64,000 nt of DNA, taken from positions 434,001-498,000 of the forward strand of contig NZ_LR134533.1 in NCBI RefSeq assembly GCF_900638685.1, in the 5' to 3' direction. The notes under the pieces were generated by a model. That model did not search any database and was not told the DNA's origin. It worked only from the letters and a program-made list of their open reading frames with translations. Position 1 is the stretch's first letter. Every line of letters begins with the position of its first letter. Made by a program: the position numbers and the translations under genes. The DNA comes from Neisseria weaveri. GTDB lineage: Bacteria > Pseudomonadota > Gammaproteobacteria > Burkholderiales > Neisseriaceae. Below, piece by piece: positions 1-7,995 of this stretch.

Positions 1-157
1 GAGTTTATCGAAGAATAATAAAGAAATGACAAGATAACGCAATCCCAGCTGCCAAAGCAAGCAGGAAAAGGCCTTTTTTGAAAAAAACAGTTAAAATTTA
101 GTATTAGTATATGATTTTTATAGAATAAAATTGTTAACAATATTCATAACAAATAAA

Positions 158-215
158 AAATAAAGGATAAAACACAGTCTGCAATTTTAGCAAACAACCG
201 CTTTATCCTTTATTT
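158..215 (-). terminator. Terminator-like inverted repeat after tRNA-Arg
   Basis: Two 14-base arms (158-171 and 202-215) are perfectly complementary around a 30-base loop. They lie just downstream of the tRNA-Arg gene on its strand and are followed by a T-rich tract. The long loop is unusual for an intrinsic terminator, so the function is inferred. Confidence 0.5.
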
Positions 216-227
216 TCATATTTTCTT

Positions 228-303
228 TGGCGCACCCAACAGGGATCGAACCTGTGACCTCCAGCTTCGGAAACTGACACTCTTCCAACTGAGCTATGGG
301 TGC
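228..303 (-). tRNA. tRNA-Arg (anticodon CCG)
   Basis: The minus strand folds into a complete cloverleaf: seven-base acceptor stem (GCACCCA with TGGGTGC), D arm GCTC/GAGT, anticodon stem TCAGT/GCTGG around loop TTCCGAA, T arm ACAGG/CCTGT with loop TTCGATC, discriminator G and encoded CCA. Loop positions 34-36 read CCG, decoding the arginine codon CGG. The gene stands alone, with cycB diverging to the right. Confidence 0.95.
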
Positions 304-557
304 GGAAAGAGAAAGATTAACCTAAAAAAATAAAAATGGCAAAATTTTTTTGTCGTAAATGCACACACTTTCGTTCTCTGAAAGTCCAATTAAATTGTCC
401 TCCCTCAAAAAATTACATTTTATTTGACATAAAGAAGGCATTAAAGATTGGAAAGCCCTTGCGAATTCAGTATAATCCAGCAAATTATTGTTAATATGAA
501 TTAACAAAATTCAATAACATTTTCGTCACAACTACCAAAAACGGCGAGGCCAACCAA

Positions 558-1382
558 ATGAATCAACTTAACAACCATAAAGCCCAAGGGTCGGCATTAA
601 CCACCCTGCTTGGCGGTATCGTTATTTTACTTGCAGTATTGTTTTTCCTGGTAAAACTAGCCAGCAGCGGTTACTACAGCGATGTAGAAGCAAGCACGCC
701 TTCTGCTACTGAAACACGTATTATGCCTGTCGGCAATATCGTCATGGGCGACGGAACACCTATCGGCGAGCGTACCGGCGAGCAAATTTTCAATAAAGTA
801 TGTATTCAATGCCACGCTTCCGACAGCATTGTTGCCAATGCGCCCCGCCTAACCAACAACGGAGATTGGGCTCCCCGTATTGCACAAGGTTTCGACACCC
901 TGTTCAAACATGCCTTGGAAGGTTTCAACACTATGCCCGCCAAAGGCGGCGCGTCTGACCTGACTGACGACGAATTGAAACGTGCCATCGTTTACATGAC
1001 CAACCAATCAGGCGGTAATTTTGCCGAACCTGCCGCAGGTGCTGCCGCAGCCGAAAGTACCGAAGGCCAACAAGAAGCTGCGCCTGCAGCAGAAGAAAGC
1101 TCCGCCGTCAGCGCCGACGGTCAAAAAGTATTCGAAACAGCTTGCTTTGCCTGCCATAATGCCAACTCAGCCATTCCCAATGCTCCCCGATTAACCAATA
1201 AAGACGATTGGGCTCCACGCATCAAACAAGGCAAAGAAACTTTATTCAAACATGCCTTGGAAGGCTTTACCGGTCCTAAAGGCGGCGTAATGCCACCTAA
1301 AGGCGGCAATACCAGCCTGAGCGATGATGAAGTTAAAGCTGCTGTGCTGTACATGGTTAACCAGTCAGGCGGCAAACTCTAA
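558..1382 (+). CDS. cycB: Membrane-anchored dihaem cytochrome c5
   Basis: A 274-residue protein with one N-terminal membrane segment (about residues 15-36), then two homologous cytochrome c domains joined by an Ala/Glu/Pro-rich linker. Each domain has a CxxCH haem site (CIQCH near residue 80, CFACH near 195) and a downstream Met in a PAKGG or PPKGG context as likely axial ligand. Length and layout match neisserial cytochrome c5, which carries electrons from the bc1 complex towards the cbb3 oxidase and denitrification enzymes at the periplasmic face. The duplicated domains are also similar at DNA level. A strong terminator follows. The symbol is assigned by resemblance to the Neisseria gene. 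Confidence 0.85.
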   Translation: MNQLNNHKAQGSALTTLLGGIVILLAVLFFLVKLASSGYYSDVEASTPSATETRIMPVGNIVMGDGTPIGERTGEQIFNKVCIQCHASDSIVANAPRLTNNGDWAPRIAQGFDTLFKHALEGFNTMPAKGGASDLTDDELKRAIVYMTNQSGGNFAEPAAGAAAAESTEGQQEAAPAAEESSAVSADGQKVFETACFACHNANSAIPNAPRLTNKDDWAPRIKQGKETLFKHALEGFTGPKGGVMPPKGGNTSLSDDEVKAAVLYMVNQSGGKL

Positions 1383-1402
1383 TCTGCTTTTGTTCTAAAA
1401 AT

Positions 1403-1436
1403 AAAGTGCACTATTTTAAGATAGTGCACTTTTTTA
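1403..1436 (+). terminator. Intrinsic terminator of cycB
   Basis: The perfect stem AAGTGCACTAT/ATAGTGCACTT with a short TTTAAG loop is followed directly by a run of T. It sits 20 bases after the cycB stop, in the usual rho-independent arrangement. Confidence 0.85.
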
Positions 1437-1502
1437 TTTATTACTCAAGAGAAAAATAACGCTAAAATACTTTCTTAATTTTTCAGACGGCCTCTATCAA
1501 TC

Positions 1503-2603
1503 ATGGACAAACAGCGCTATATCGGATTAATGTCGGGAACCAGTATGGACGGCGTCGATGCCGTACTCGTTAGCATGAAAGGTTCTCAATGGCACCGGGC
1601 AGAGGCACACAGCTTCTTACCTTATTCAGGCCGTCTGAAACAAGAATTGCTGAATCTTCAAAATACCGGAATTAACGAACTGCACCGAAGCATGATATTG
1701 GCTCAAGAATTAAGCCTACTGTATGCAGAAGCCGTTGACCTATTGCTTCAACAGACCCATCTCCAACCCGCAAACATTACAGCATTAGGCTGCCACGGCC
1801 AGACCATCCGCCATGCCCCTGAAAACGGCTACAGCATCCAACTGGTCAATCTTCCGCTTCTTGCCGAAAAAACCGGTATTTTTACTATTGGCGATTTCCG
1901 TAGCCGCGATATCGCTTCAGGTGGACAAGGCGCTCCTTTAGTACCCGCCTTCCATCAAGCCGTTTTCCAACACCCTGATGAAACTAGAGTATTACTGAAT
2001 ATCGGCGGCATTGCCAACATCAGCATTCTACCGCCATCACAACCGGCTTTCGGTTTTGATACCGGACCCGGGAATATGTTAATGGATGCTTGGGTGCAAT
2101 ATCATTTCCAACAGCCTTATGATAAAAACGGTACAGTTGCCCAAAAAGGCAATCTGATACCAAGCTTATTAAATAAACTGCTGTCTCATCCCTATTTCGC
2201 ACTCCCCCACCCTAAAAGTACGGGAAGAGAACTTTTTTCTCTCAATTGGCTACAAACGCATTTATCAGGCAGTGAAAATATTTATGATGTACAACGCACA
2301 CTGTTGGAATACACAGCCATTACCATTACCGATGCTATCCAACGCACAGCGCCCTCAGCAGGCAACGTCTATGTCTGCGGCGGTGGCGTATACAACCCTC
2401 CTTTAATCAACCGCCTCAGTAATCTATTACCTGAACATACAGCCCTACAAAGTACCGACTCCCTGCACTTGAATCCTCAATGGGTGGAAGCCGCCGCTTT
2501 TGCCTGGCTGGCCGCTTGCTGGATAACCCGAACCCCATCCGCTCCCCATCATGCCACAGGTGCCGACAAACCCTGTATTCTCGGTGCAGGCCATTATGCC
2601 TAA
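1503..2603 (+). CDS. anmK: Anhydro-N-acetylmuramic acid kinase
   Basis: A 366-residue ASKHA-fold sugar kinase. It phosphorylates 1,6-anhydro-MurNAc released from recycled murein, giving MurNAc-6-phosphate in the cytoplasm. The family signature GLMSGTSMDGVDAVL is at residues 8-22. The second phosphate-binding segment NIGGIANIS is near residue 166 and DTGPGNMLMD near 185. CGGGVYNPPL near 295 corresponds to the adenosine-binding region. Length is normal for AnmK. An uptake sequence lies just upstream of the start and another lies inside the gene near 1,630. No strong Shine-Dalgarno is visible; the start is set by the family motif close to the N terminus. Confidence 0.93.
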   Translation: MDKQRYIGLMSGTSMDGVDAVLVSMKGSQWHRAEAHSFLPYSGRLKQELLNLQNTGINELHRSMILAQELSLLYAEAVDLLLQQTHLQPANITALGCHGQTIRHAPENGYSIQLVNLPLLAEKTGIFTIGDFRSRDIASGGQGAPLVPAFHQAVFQHPDETRVLLNIGGIANISILPPSQPAFGFDTGPGNMLMDAWVQYHFQQPYDKNGTVAQKGNLIPSLLNKLLSHPYFALPHPKSTGRELFSLNWLQTHLSGSENIYDVQRTLLEYTAITITDAIQRTAPSAGNVYVCGGGVYNPPLINRLSNLLPEHTALQSTDSLHLNPQWVEAAAFAWLAACWITRTPSAPHHATGADKPCILGAGHYA

Positions 2604-2686
2604 TCATGTTTATCCATTGCACTGAAAACCTGTCCCACATGATATATACCGTTAAATCAAATTCTCCCTATTACCCATGCTAAAAC

Positions 2687-2718
2687 AATAGGCCGTCTGA
2701 ATTTTCAGACGGCCTATT
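2687..2718. terminator. Paired-DUS bidirectional terminator
   Basis: Two AG-type uptake sequences in inverted orientation form a 14-bp stem with an ATTT loop, flanked by A/T. It lies between the convergent anmK and FAD-oxidase genes, so it probably terminates both. Confidence 0.8.
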
Positions 2719-2734
2719 ATCCAAGCAAACCAAA

Positions 2735-4111
2735 TCAAACCAATAATTTACCAGGGTTCATTATCCCTTTCGGATCTATCTGCTGCTTAATCGCTTTCAT
2801 TAAATCCAATTCAGCTTCAGACCGATAAGATGCCAACCAATGCGGCTTGACAATACCGATACCGTGTTCGGCAGCAATCGTTCCCGAACAGGCCAAAACA
2901 TGTTTATATACGATTGTATTAACCGCATCCTCATACCCGTAAGCGTGTTTATCCAAAACATCGGGCAAGAAAGTATTGTAATGCAAACTGCCATCACCCA
3001 AATGTCCGAATATCACGATCTTTATGCCCTCAAACTCAGCGGCTAAGGCTCTGCTGCTCTCTTCGACAAACTTCGCAACATAAGCTATCGGCACAGCAAT
3101 ATCATGCTTAATGCTGACACCGAGATTTTTTTGCGAAGCCGAAATATTTTCCCTAAGTGCCCACAATCTCGCACGCTCTTCTTCCGAATGCGCCAATACC
3201 GCATTGTCAAAACCATGATTCAACAAATATTGCACCAGCAAATCTGACAAATCTTCACGAGGTAAAGAATCGGTTAACTCCAATAAAACGTGCCATTCAG
3301 CTTCCACCGGCTTTGCAATATTGCTAAATTCCGATGTCAAATTCAAAGCAAAATCACTAACCAGTTCAAAACTGCACAGCCGCTCCGCAAAATGCCCTTG
3401 TACCAAAGTTAACAGCGCAACAGCCTGCTCAATAGACGAAACACCTACCCAAGCAGTTTCGGTACAAACCGGCTTAGCAAATAATTTCAAAGTTGCTCCC
3501 GTAATCACACCCAGCGTACCCTCGCTTCCGATAAACAGATGCTTCAAATCATAGCCGGTCGTATTTTTATGCAAAGGCTGCAAATGGGAAATCAGCGTAC
3601 CGTCCGGCAAAACCACTTCCAAGCCTACAACCAAATCACGCATAGGGCCGTAACGCAGCACGTTTAAACCGCCTGCATTGCATGCAATATTACCGCCAAT
3701 CTGACAAGATCCCTCACTAGCCAGACTCAAAGGAAATAAACGGCCTGCCTCTTCTGCCGCTTCCTGAAGCTGTTTCAATACCACCCCGGCATCAGCCACA
3801 ATCACATTGTCAGACAGATTCACCATTCTTACCCGATTCAGCCGGCTCAAATTCAGCAATACCCCGCCAAACGGAACAGCTGCACCGCACAAACCCGTAT
3901 TGCCGCCTTGCGGAGTAACGGGAATATCGTGCTGAAAGCACAGTTTCATCACTTTTTGAACCTGCTCTACACGATCCGGGAACACAATCACTTCGGCTTG
4001 TCCGCGATAACGACGGCGCTGGTCTACAAGAAATGCCTCATCGTCTCCGACAATAATCTGATTTTCCGACATAAAAGCCGTCAATTCATTTTTCAATTTC
4101 ACCCAATCCAT
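2735..4111 (-). CDS. FAD-binding D-2-hydroxyacid dehydrogenase (GlcD/DLD family)
   Basis: A 458-residue VAO-type flavoprotein. The N-terminal half is a PCMH FAD-binding domain: PQGGNTGLCGAAVP near residue 68 binds the pyrophosphate, and GGNIACNAGGLNVLRYG near 140 is the second FAD loop. The C-terminal half is the FAD-oxidase C domain, with HLGDGSLHYN near 369 and AEHGIGIVKPHWL near 415 providing the catalytic and metal-binding histidines, ending in NPGKLL. Family members oxidise D-lactate, glycolate or D-2-hydroxyglutarate. The sequence alone does not fix the substrate, so I give no symbol. It stands alone. Confidence 0.85.
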   Translation of the reverse strand: MDWVKLKNELTAFMSENQIIVGDDEAFLVDQRRRYRGQAEVIVFPDRVEQVQKVMKLCFQHDIPVTPQGGNTGLCGAAVPFGGVLLNLSRLNRVRMVNLSDNVIVADAGVVLKQLQEAAEEAGRLFPLSLASEGSCQIGGNIACNAGGLNVLRYGPMRDLVVGLEVVLPDGTLISHLQPLHKNTTGYDLKHLFIGSEGTLGVITGATLKLFAKPVCTETAWVGVSSIEQAVALLTLVQGHFAERLCSFELVSDFALNLTSEFSNIAKPVEAEWHVLLELTDSLPREDLSDLLVQYLLNHGFDNAVLAHSEEERARLWALRENISASQKNLGVSIKHDIAVPIAYVAKFVEESSRALAAEFEGIKIVIFGHLGDGSLHYNTFLPDVLDKHAYGYEDAVNTIVYKHVLACSGTIAAEHGIGIVKPHWLASYRSEAELDLMKAIKQQIDPKGIMNPGKLLV

Positions 4112-4147
4112 AGCCTCATCCCAGACTTAACCGACATCCGAAAATAA

Positions 4148-4178
4148 AAAAGCAGGATACTCAAGTATCCTGCTTTTA
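4148..4178 (-). terminator. Terminator of the Ala-rich lipoprotein gene
   Basis: AAAGCAGGATAC and GTATCCTGCTTT form a 12-bp stem with a tiny loop, with A/T runs on both sides. It lies directly downstream of the lipoprotein gene on the minus strand. Confidence 0.8.
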
Positions 4179-4204
4179 AATCGATATACTTAACGTATAT
4201 GAAA

Positions 4205-4507
4205 TTATTTAGCTTCAGAAGCAGCAGCTTCAGCGGCAGAAGCGGCAGCAGTAGCAGCTTCGGCAGCGGCGTCAGCAGCAGATGCAGCGGCATCAGCAGC
4301 AGTTTCGGTAGCAGAAGCAGCAACGGCTTCAGCAGTTTCAGCAGCAGAAGCGGCAGCAGTTTCAACAGCAGAAGCGGCAACTTCAGCAGCAGAAGCAGCA
4401 GCTTCGGCAGCAGATGCAGCTGCTTCAACAGCTTGCTCGGTTTTTTGACCGCCGCAAGCAGCCAAAACCAAAGACATCAACGCAGCAGCAAACAGAGATT
4501 TTTTCAT
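4205..4507 (-). CDS. Ala-rich low-complexity lipoprotein
   Basis: A 100-residue protein with a clear lipoprotein signal (MKKSLFAAALMSLVLAACGG; lipobox LAAC, Cys at 18). The mature part is almost entirely Ala, Ser, Glu, Thr and Val in loose repeats such as AASAAEAA. Composition and repeat style recall neisserial H.8/Lip-type lipoproteins, but the AAEAP pentapeptide and its prolines are missing, so it is not simply Lip. It is predicted to be mostly helical and exported. The coding strand is a GCN-rich array, which creates a long Ser-rich open frame on the opposite strand that I regard as spurious. Function unknown. Confidence 0.75.
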   Translation of the reverse strand: MKKSLFAAALMSLVLAACGGQKTEQAVEAAASAAEAAASAAEVAASAVETAAASAAETAEAVAASATETAADAAASAADAAAEAATAAASAAEAAASEAK

Positions 4508-5015
4508 TTCAAATACCTTTTATGTTCAATTTGATTTAACAACTTTTTGACTTCAGTCAGAATATTGGCAACACCATCTTCCGGCTATAAATAGAAATTC
4601 ATAAATGAATTTGGTGTCAATTATGCCTTACGGTATAAACCAATGCAACGCCCGCACATACCTATCATGTATGCCTTAACAAAAGCACTGCTGAGAAATC
4701 GCAATCCAAGAAAATATCACTTAATCATCAATATTGTCAATCGACAAAAATCATAAGGATTTTGATTATTTTTCATCTACTTAAAACAACAACAAGGACA
4801 AACAGCCTCAATTCGCCGTTTTTTCATCTGCAGGCATTCTTTTCAAACAGGTTGTAAAAAAACAACATTTCTCTGCTGTTTTTACTATAAAAAAATGATA
4901 TAAATTTTCAAAAACGTAACAAGCAAAAATTCAGGCACCGCCAAGCGCCCTATGCTACAATGCTCTTCCGCTGCTTTGAAGTTGATGCAGCTTAACAATA
5001 TTAAAGGATTTACAG
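4508..5015. other. AT-rich intergenic region with slyD promoter
   Basis: About 500 bases without a credible gene, separating the divergent lipoprotein and slyD genes. Apart from an extended -10 promoter near the right end I see no RNA gene, repeat or uptake sequence. Confidence 0.6.
4953..4961 (+). promoter_or_regulatory. Extended -10 promoter for slyD
   Basis: TGCTACAAT is an extended -10 element (TGn plus TACAAT) about 55 bases before the slyD start. No good -35 is present, as is common for extended -10 promoters. Confidence 0.5.
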
Positions 5016-5495
5016 ATGAGCATCGTAAAAAATTCGGTCGTAACTTTGCACTACGAAATGTTTGACAGCAACGACCAGCTGATTGATAAAACCGAGCAAC
5101 CTATTGCTTATCTGCACGGCGGATACGACGGAATTTTCCCCTTGGTGGAAGAAGCGCTGCACGGCAAAGCGAAAGGCGATGTGGTAGATGTGGTTCTCTC
5201 TCCCGACGACGCTTTCGGCGAGCAAGACCCCGAATTGGTACGTATCGAAGATGTTAATGTTTTCCCTGTCGAAGTCGAAGTCGGCATGATGTTTGAAGCC
5301 GATGATCCCGAAACCGGCGATGTATTCATTTACCGTGTAACCGATATTGCGGACGGTAAAGCCGTTGTGGACGGCAACCATCCTTTGGCCGGCATGAAAA
5401 TCCGCTTTAAAGCAACTGTTGAAGATGTACGCCCTGCTTCCGATGAAGAAATTGCACACGGTCATGCACACGGCGAACACGGTCATCACCATTAA
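5016..5495 (+). CDS. slyD: FKBP-type peptidyl-prolyl isomerase, SlyD-like
   Basis: A 159-residue cytosolic FKBP-type isomerase of the SlyD group. The first and last thirds form the FKBP fold (YLHGGYDGIFPLVEEALHG near residue 30). The central stretch is the flap domain with chaperone activity. The C terminus is short and His-rich (HGHAHGEHGHHH), the nickel/zinc-binding tail of SlyD, though shorter than in E. coli. It catalyses prolyl isomerisation and can deliver nickel. A paired-DUS terminator follows. The start is supported by an AAAGGAT ribosome site upstream of ATG. Confidence 0.9.
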   Translation: MSIVKNSVVTLHYEMFDSNDQLIDKTEQPIAYLHGGYDGIFPLVEEALHGKAKGDVVDVVLSPDDAFGEQDPELVRIEDVNVFPVEVEVGMMFEADDPETGDVFIYRVTDIADGKAVVDGNHPLAGMKIRFKATVEDVRPASDEEIAHGHAHGEHGHHH

Positions 5496-5515
5496 TTAAT
5501 AATTAATTATTAATG

Positions 5516-5551
5516 AAAAAGGCCGTCTGAAAATTTTCAGACGGCCTTTTT
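5516..5551 (+). terminator. Paired-DUS terminator
   Basis: An inverted pair of AG uptake sequences with five A before and five T after forms a long perfect hairpin downstream of slyD. It follows a short palindromic TTAATTAA-rich stretch. Confidence 0.85.
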
Positions 5552-5597
5552 CATATTCATACAATCATTCTAACCGGTTATTGCTTCTCTTTTAAGA

Positions 5598-6083
5598 TTA
5601 CCCAATATTCATAAATTTATCCGGATTTGCTTCAATATATTCCGCAGCAGCGGCCAAATCATCATCGGCAACATCATAATAATCGCCGTCTGTCTCTTCA
5701 AAATCGGTAAACTGTTTGCGCACTTCTTCCAAAGGCGTGTCATTCTCGGCCATTGTCTCAATCTCTTGGCCGTATTTTTCATATAATTTTTTCGCTTGTT
5801 CCAAAATCTTCGGAGTCTGCTTAATACGCCAACGGCGCAAGCTGTCGGCCACAGGATTCATAAAAATATATTCCCCATAGCCTGCTGAAATCAATTGGAT
5901 AAAACCGCCTTCTTGAACTTGGCTGTCTAAATAAACATAAGCCATTAAGGTATGCTGTTCATCTGTAAAATCGTCCATGGCCGCGTCGCCGTGTTGCTCG
6001 AGATAATCGAAATACGCATCGGCCAATGTATAAACGAATTGATCCGGTGTTGAAAAGTCGGATTTTTTGATATTTAGTTTCAT
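5598..6083 (-). CDS. DMP19-like DNA-mimic protein (DUF4375 family)
   Basis: A 161-residue, very acidic protein (many Asp/Glu, for instance TDFEETDGDYYDVADDD near residue 127) predicted to be all-helical. I recognise it as resembling the Neisseria DMP19 protein (DUF4375). DMP19 is known from published work to dimerise, imitate double-stranded DNA through surface carboxylates and keep a nitrogen-response-type repressor (NHTF) off its operator. Length and the N-terminal MKLNIKKSDF fit that family. No NHTF gene is visible nearby. The assignment is from memory of the family and should be confirmed by alignment. Confidence 0.7.
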   Translation of the reverse strand: MKLNIKKSDFSTPDQFVYTLADAYFDYLEQHGDAAMDDFTDEQHTLMAYVYLDSQVQEGGFIQLISAGYGEYIFMNPVADSLRRWRIKQTPKILEQAKKLYEKYGQEIETMAENDTPLEEVRKQFTDFEETDGDYYDVADDDLAAAAEYIEANPDKFMNIG

Positions 6084-6102
6084 GCTTATCGTTTGCCTGT
6101 AA

Positions 6103-6141
6103 ATTTCAGACGGCCTCAGCTTGGCAGAGGCCGTCTGAAAT
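6103..6141 (-). terminator. Outward-facing DUS pair, terminator after lapB
   Basis: Two uptake sequences in inverted order, separated by nine bases, give a 15-bp stem immediately after lapB on the minus strand. Confidence 0.75.
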
Positions 6142-6149
6142 TTTGTTGT

Positions 6150-7319
6150 TTACACTTCAATTCTGTTGGAAGTGAAGGTTTCCCATTTATTACATGCCGG
6201 ACAATGCCAGAAAAAGACCTGAGACTTAAAATGGCAATTGCGGCAACGGTACATCCAGCTTTTCTGCAATTGTCTTCCGATAACCGAACGTATCATATCC
6301 GCATCGGCTTTCCAGCTCGGATTCATGTCGCTCAATTTCAAACCCAGCAAACGATAGGTTCCGTTTAAATCGGGCTTTTGGCGCACCAGCTCAATAGCCA
6401 AATCTGCTGCTTCCGCTTCACCGCTCAACAACAATGATTTCTCGTAAATAACATTAATCAAATCTAATTGCGGAAAAGTTTTCATATAACCGATAAGAAC
6501 ATTCAGCCCTTCTTCAGCCTTGCCCAACGCATCATAAGCATCATACAAACGCTCGCCGATCATGCTCAAATACGCATAATTCTGCTTTTCGATAGCCGAA
6601 TACGCTTCAATCGCCGCTCCGAAATTGCCCTGTTTCTGCTCAATATCGCCCAAAATCATATTGGCACGGGTACATTTTTTATTTGCGTCCAAGGCTTTTT
6701 GAACATTGGCACGAGCGGATTCAAAATCGGATTTAAACAAAGCCGCCTGCGCCAACTCGCAATAAAACTGTGCGATTTCAAATTGGTAGGTTTGCTCATC
6801 GTGGCTGAGCAATTGTGCGGTTTCAATCGCTTTTTCCCAATCCCTGTCCTGCTGGTAAATATTCAACAGCTTTTGGCGTGCTTCTTGGGCAAGGTTACTG
6901 TTTTGCAGATTCAGGAAAATCTGTTCCGCACGGTCAACCAAACCGGCACTCTGATAGTTTTGCCCCAACTCAAACAACACTTGCTCGCGCTTTTCCCCCA
7001 CCGTATCCGGCGAGTCCAGCAAAGCACGGTGCATATTGATGGCTTTATCGTTTTCTCCGCGTTGGCGATAGAGTTTGCCCAAAGTCAGATTCAAATCATA
7101 CGACTGCGGCTGCTGGTCGATAACTTCCGACAATTCTCTCGCCGCTTTGCTGCTGTTGCTGTCGACCAAAGCATCCAAGCTCTTGTAAAAACCGCCCGGA
7201 ACGGTTTTGGCCTGCTTCAACACTGCTTTCATGTCCACACGCGCGGCAAACCAACCCATTGCAAAAAACACCGGCAGCAGAAAAATCAGCAGCAACAGCA
7301 TCCAAATCTCATAATCCAT
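6150..7319 (-). CDS. lapB: Lipopolysaccharide assembly protein B (TPR/zinc protein)
   Basis: A 389-residue protein anchored by one N-terminal membrane segment (residues 4-22), followed by tandem TPR helices (about 60-340). A C-terminal rubredoxin-like metal knuckle has two Cys pairs (CRNC at about 358 and CPAC at about 372). This is the layout of LapB/YciM, which regulates LPS synthesis by presenting LpxC to the FtsH protease and couples LPS assembly to growth. It starts six bases after the lapA stop, so the two are co-transcribed as in other proteobacteria. Length matches the family. Confidence 0.93.
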   Translation of the reverse strand: MDYEIWMLLLLIFLLPVFFAMGWFAARVDMKAVLKQAKTVPGGFYKSLDALVDSNSSKAARELSEVIDQQPQSYDLNLTLGKLYRQRGENDKAINMHRALLDSPDTVGEKREQVLFELGQNYQSAGLVDRAEQIFLNLQNSNLAQEARQKLLNIYQQDRDWEKAIETAQLLSHDEQTYQFEIAQFYCELAQAALFKSDFESARANVQKALDANKKCTRANMILGDIEQKQGNFGAAIEAYSAIEKQNYAYLSMIGERLYDAYDALGKAEEGLNVLIGYMKTFPQLDLINVIYEKSLLLSGEAEAADLAIELVRQKPDLNGTYRLLGLKLSDMNPSWKADADMIRSVIGRQLQKSWMYRCRNCHFKSQVFFWHCPACNKWETFTSNRIEV

Positions 7320-7324
7320 GCAAA

Positions 7325-7660
7325 TTATTCCTTATTTTCAGACGGCATCACGGTAGAAGGAACAGTTGGCTGAGAGGGAACGGGGGCAACAGTCAAATCC
7401 TGTTCGGTCAGGCGGACGGATTTTTTCACTTCGCTTCTCAAGCGGTTATTCTCGCCACGCAACACCAGCAAACGGCCGAACAAAGCAAACAGGCCGAAAA
7501 CCGAGCCGATTAAAAAAGCGCCGAACAATACGACAATCAACGGTAACTCGACAGGCTGACCCGGCAGGTAAAAGAACTGTACGGTTTGCGTATTACTGAT
7601 AGCCAAAAGCAAAAATATCAATAAAATAAAAAGCTTAATTACAGTATAAATAATTTTCAT
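7325..7660 (-). CDS. lapA: Lipopolysaccharide assembly protein A domain protein
   Basis: A 111-residue inner-membrane protein with two hydrophobic helices (about residues 4-22 and 38-62) separated by SNTQTVQFFYLPGQ, the typical LapA (DUF1049) loop. A charged coiled segment and a Pro/Ser-rich tail follow. A longer open frame extends upstream, but I chose this ATG because GGAG lies at the right distance before it and the LapA domain begins here. It precedes lapB, with which LapA works in LPS homeostasis. An AT-type uptake sequence overlaps the 3' end. Confidence 0.85.
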   Translation of the reverse strand: MKIIYTVIKLFILLIFLLLAISNTQTVQFFYLPGQPVELPLIVVLFGAFLIGSVFGLFALFGRLLVLRGENNRLRSEVKKSVRLTEQDLTVAPVPSQPTVPSTVMPSENKE

Positions 7661-7995
7661 TAAATTCTCCGTTGTTTTTCCATAACCGAAAGAATACAAG
7701 CCGACATAAAATAGTACAAAGCTTACCGCCTGCAGCCGAAAAGTCTTTTCTAAGAGTGGACGATAGTTTAAACGATTTACTTTATTTAGGATACGTTGCC
7801 ATCTTGCACCGATACCGGCACGCACCGCCCCTCCCCTAGTCGGATACGCAAAAAAGGTATAATATTGCTGACAATTTTCCAAACCTCTTTATCAAGCAAA
7901 ACCGGCATGTCCAAGCTGTGCCCGCGCTGATTTCAGACTCACCGGCACATCCTGGAAACAAAACCCCAAACATATAAATTAAAGAAAGAAAAATC
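7661..7995. other. Divergent promoter region lapAB / ilvE
   Basis: About 335 bases between divergent genes. A TATAAT box at 7858-7863 faces ilvE; its -35 is weak. An in-frame upstream extension of lapA here lacks a start signal and domain homology, so I call no gene. Confidence 0.5.

Noticed and set aside
322..507. Minus-strand frame of 61 residues near the left edge
   Set aside because: No ribosome site or recognisable domain, AT-rich composition, and it lies in the region upstream of cycB.
4199..4534. Ser-rich plus-strand frame and a Leu-rich minus-strand frame over the Ala-rich lipoprotein
   Set aside because: Both are frame shadows of the GCN repeat; the minus-strand frame with lipobox is the convincing one.
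5010..5492. 160-residue minus-strand frame over slyD
   Set aside because: Exact antisense of a recognised gene with no domain of its own.
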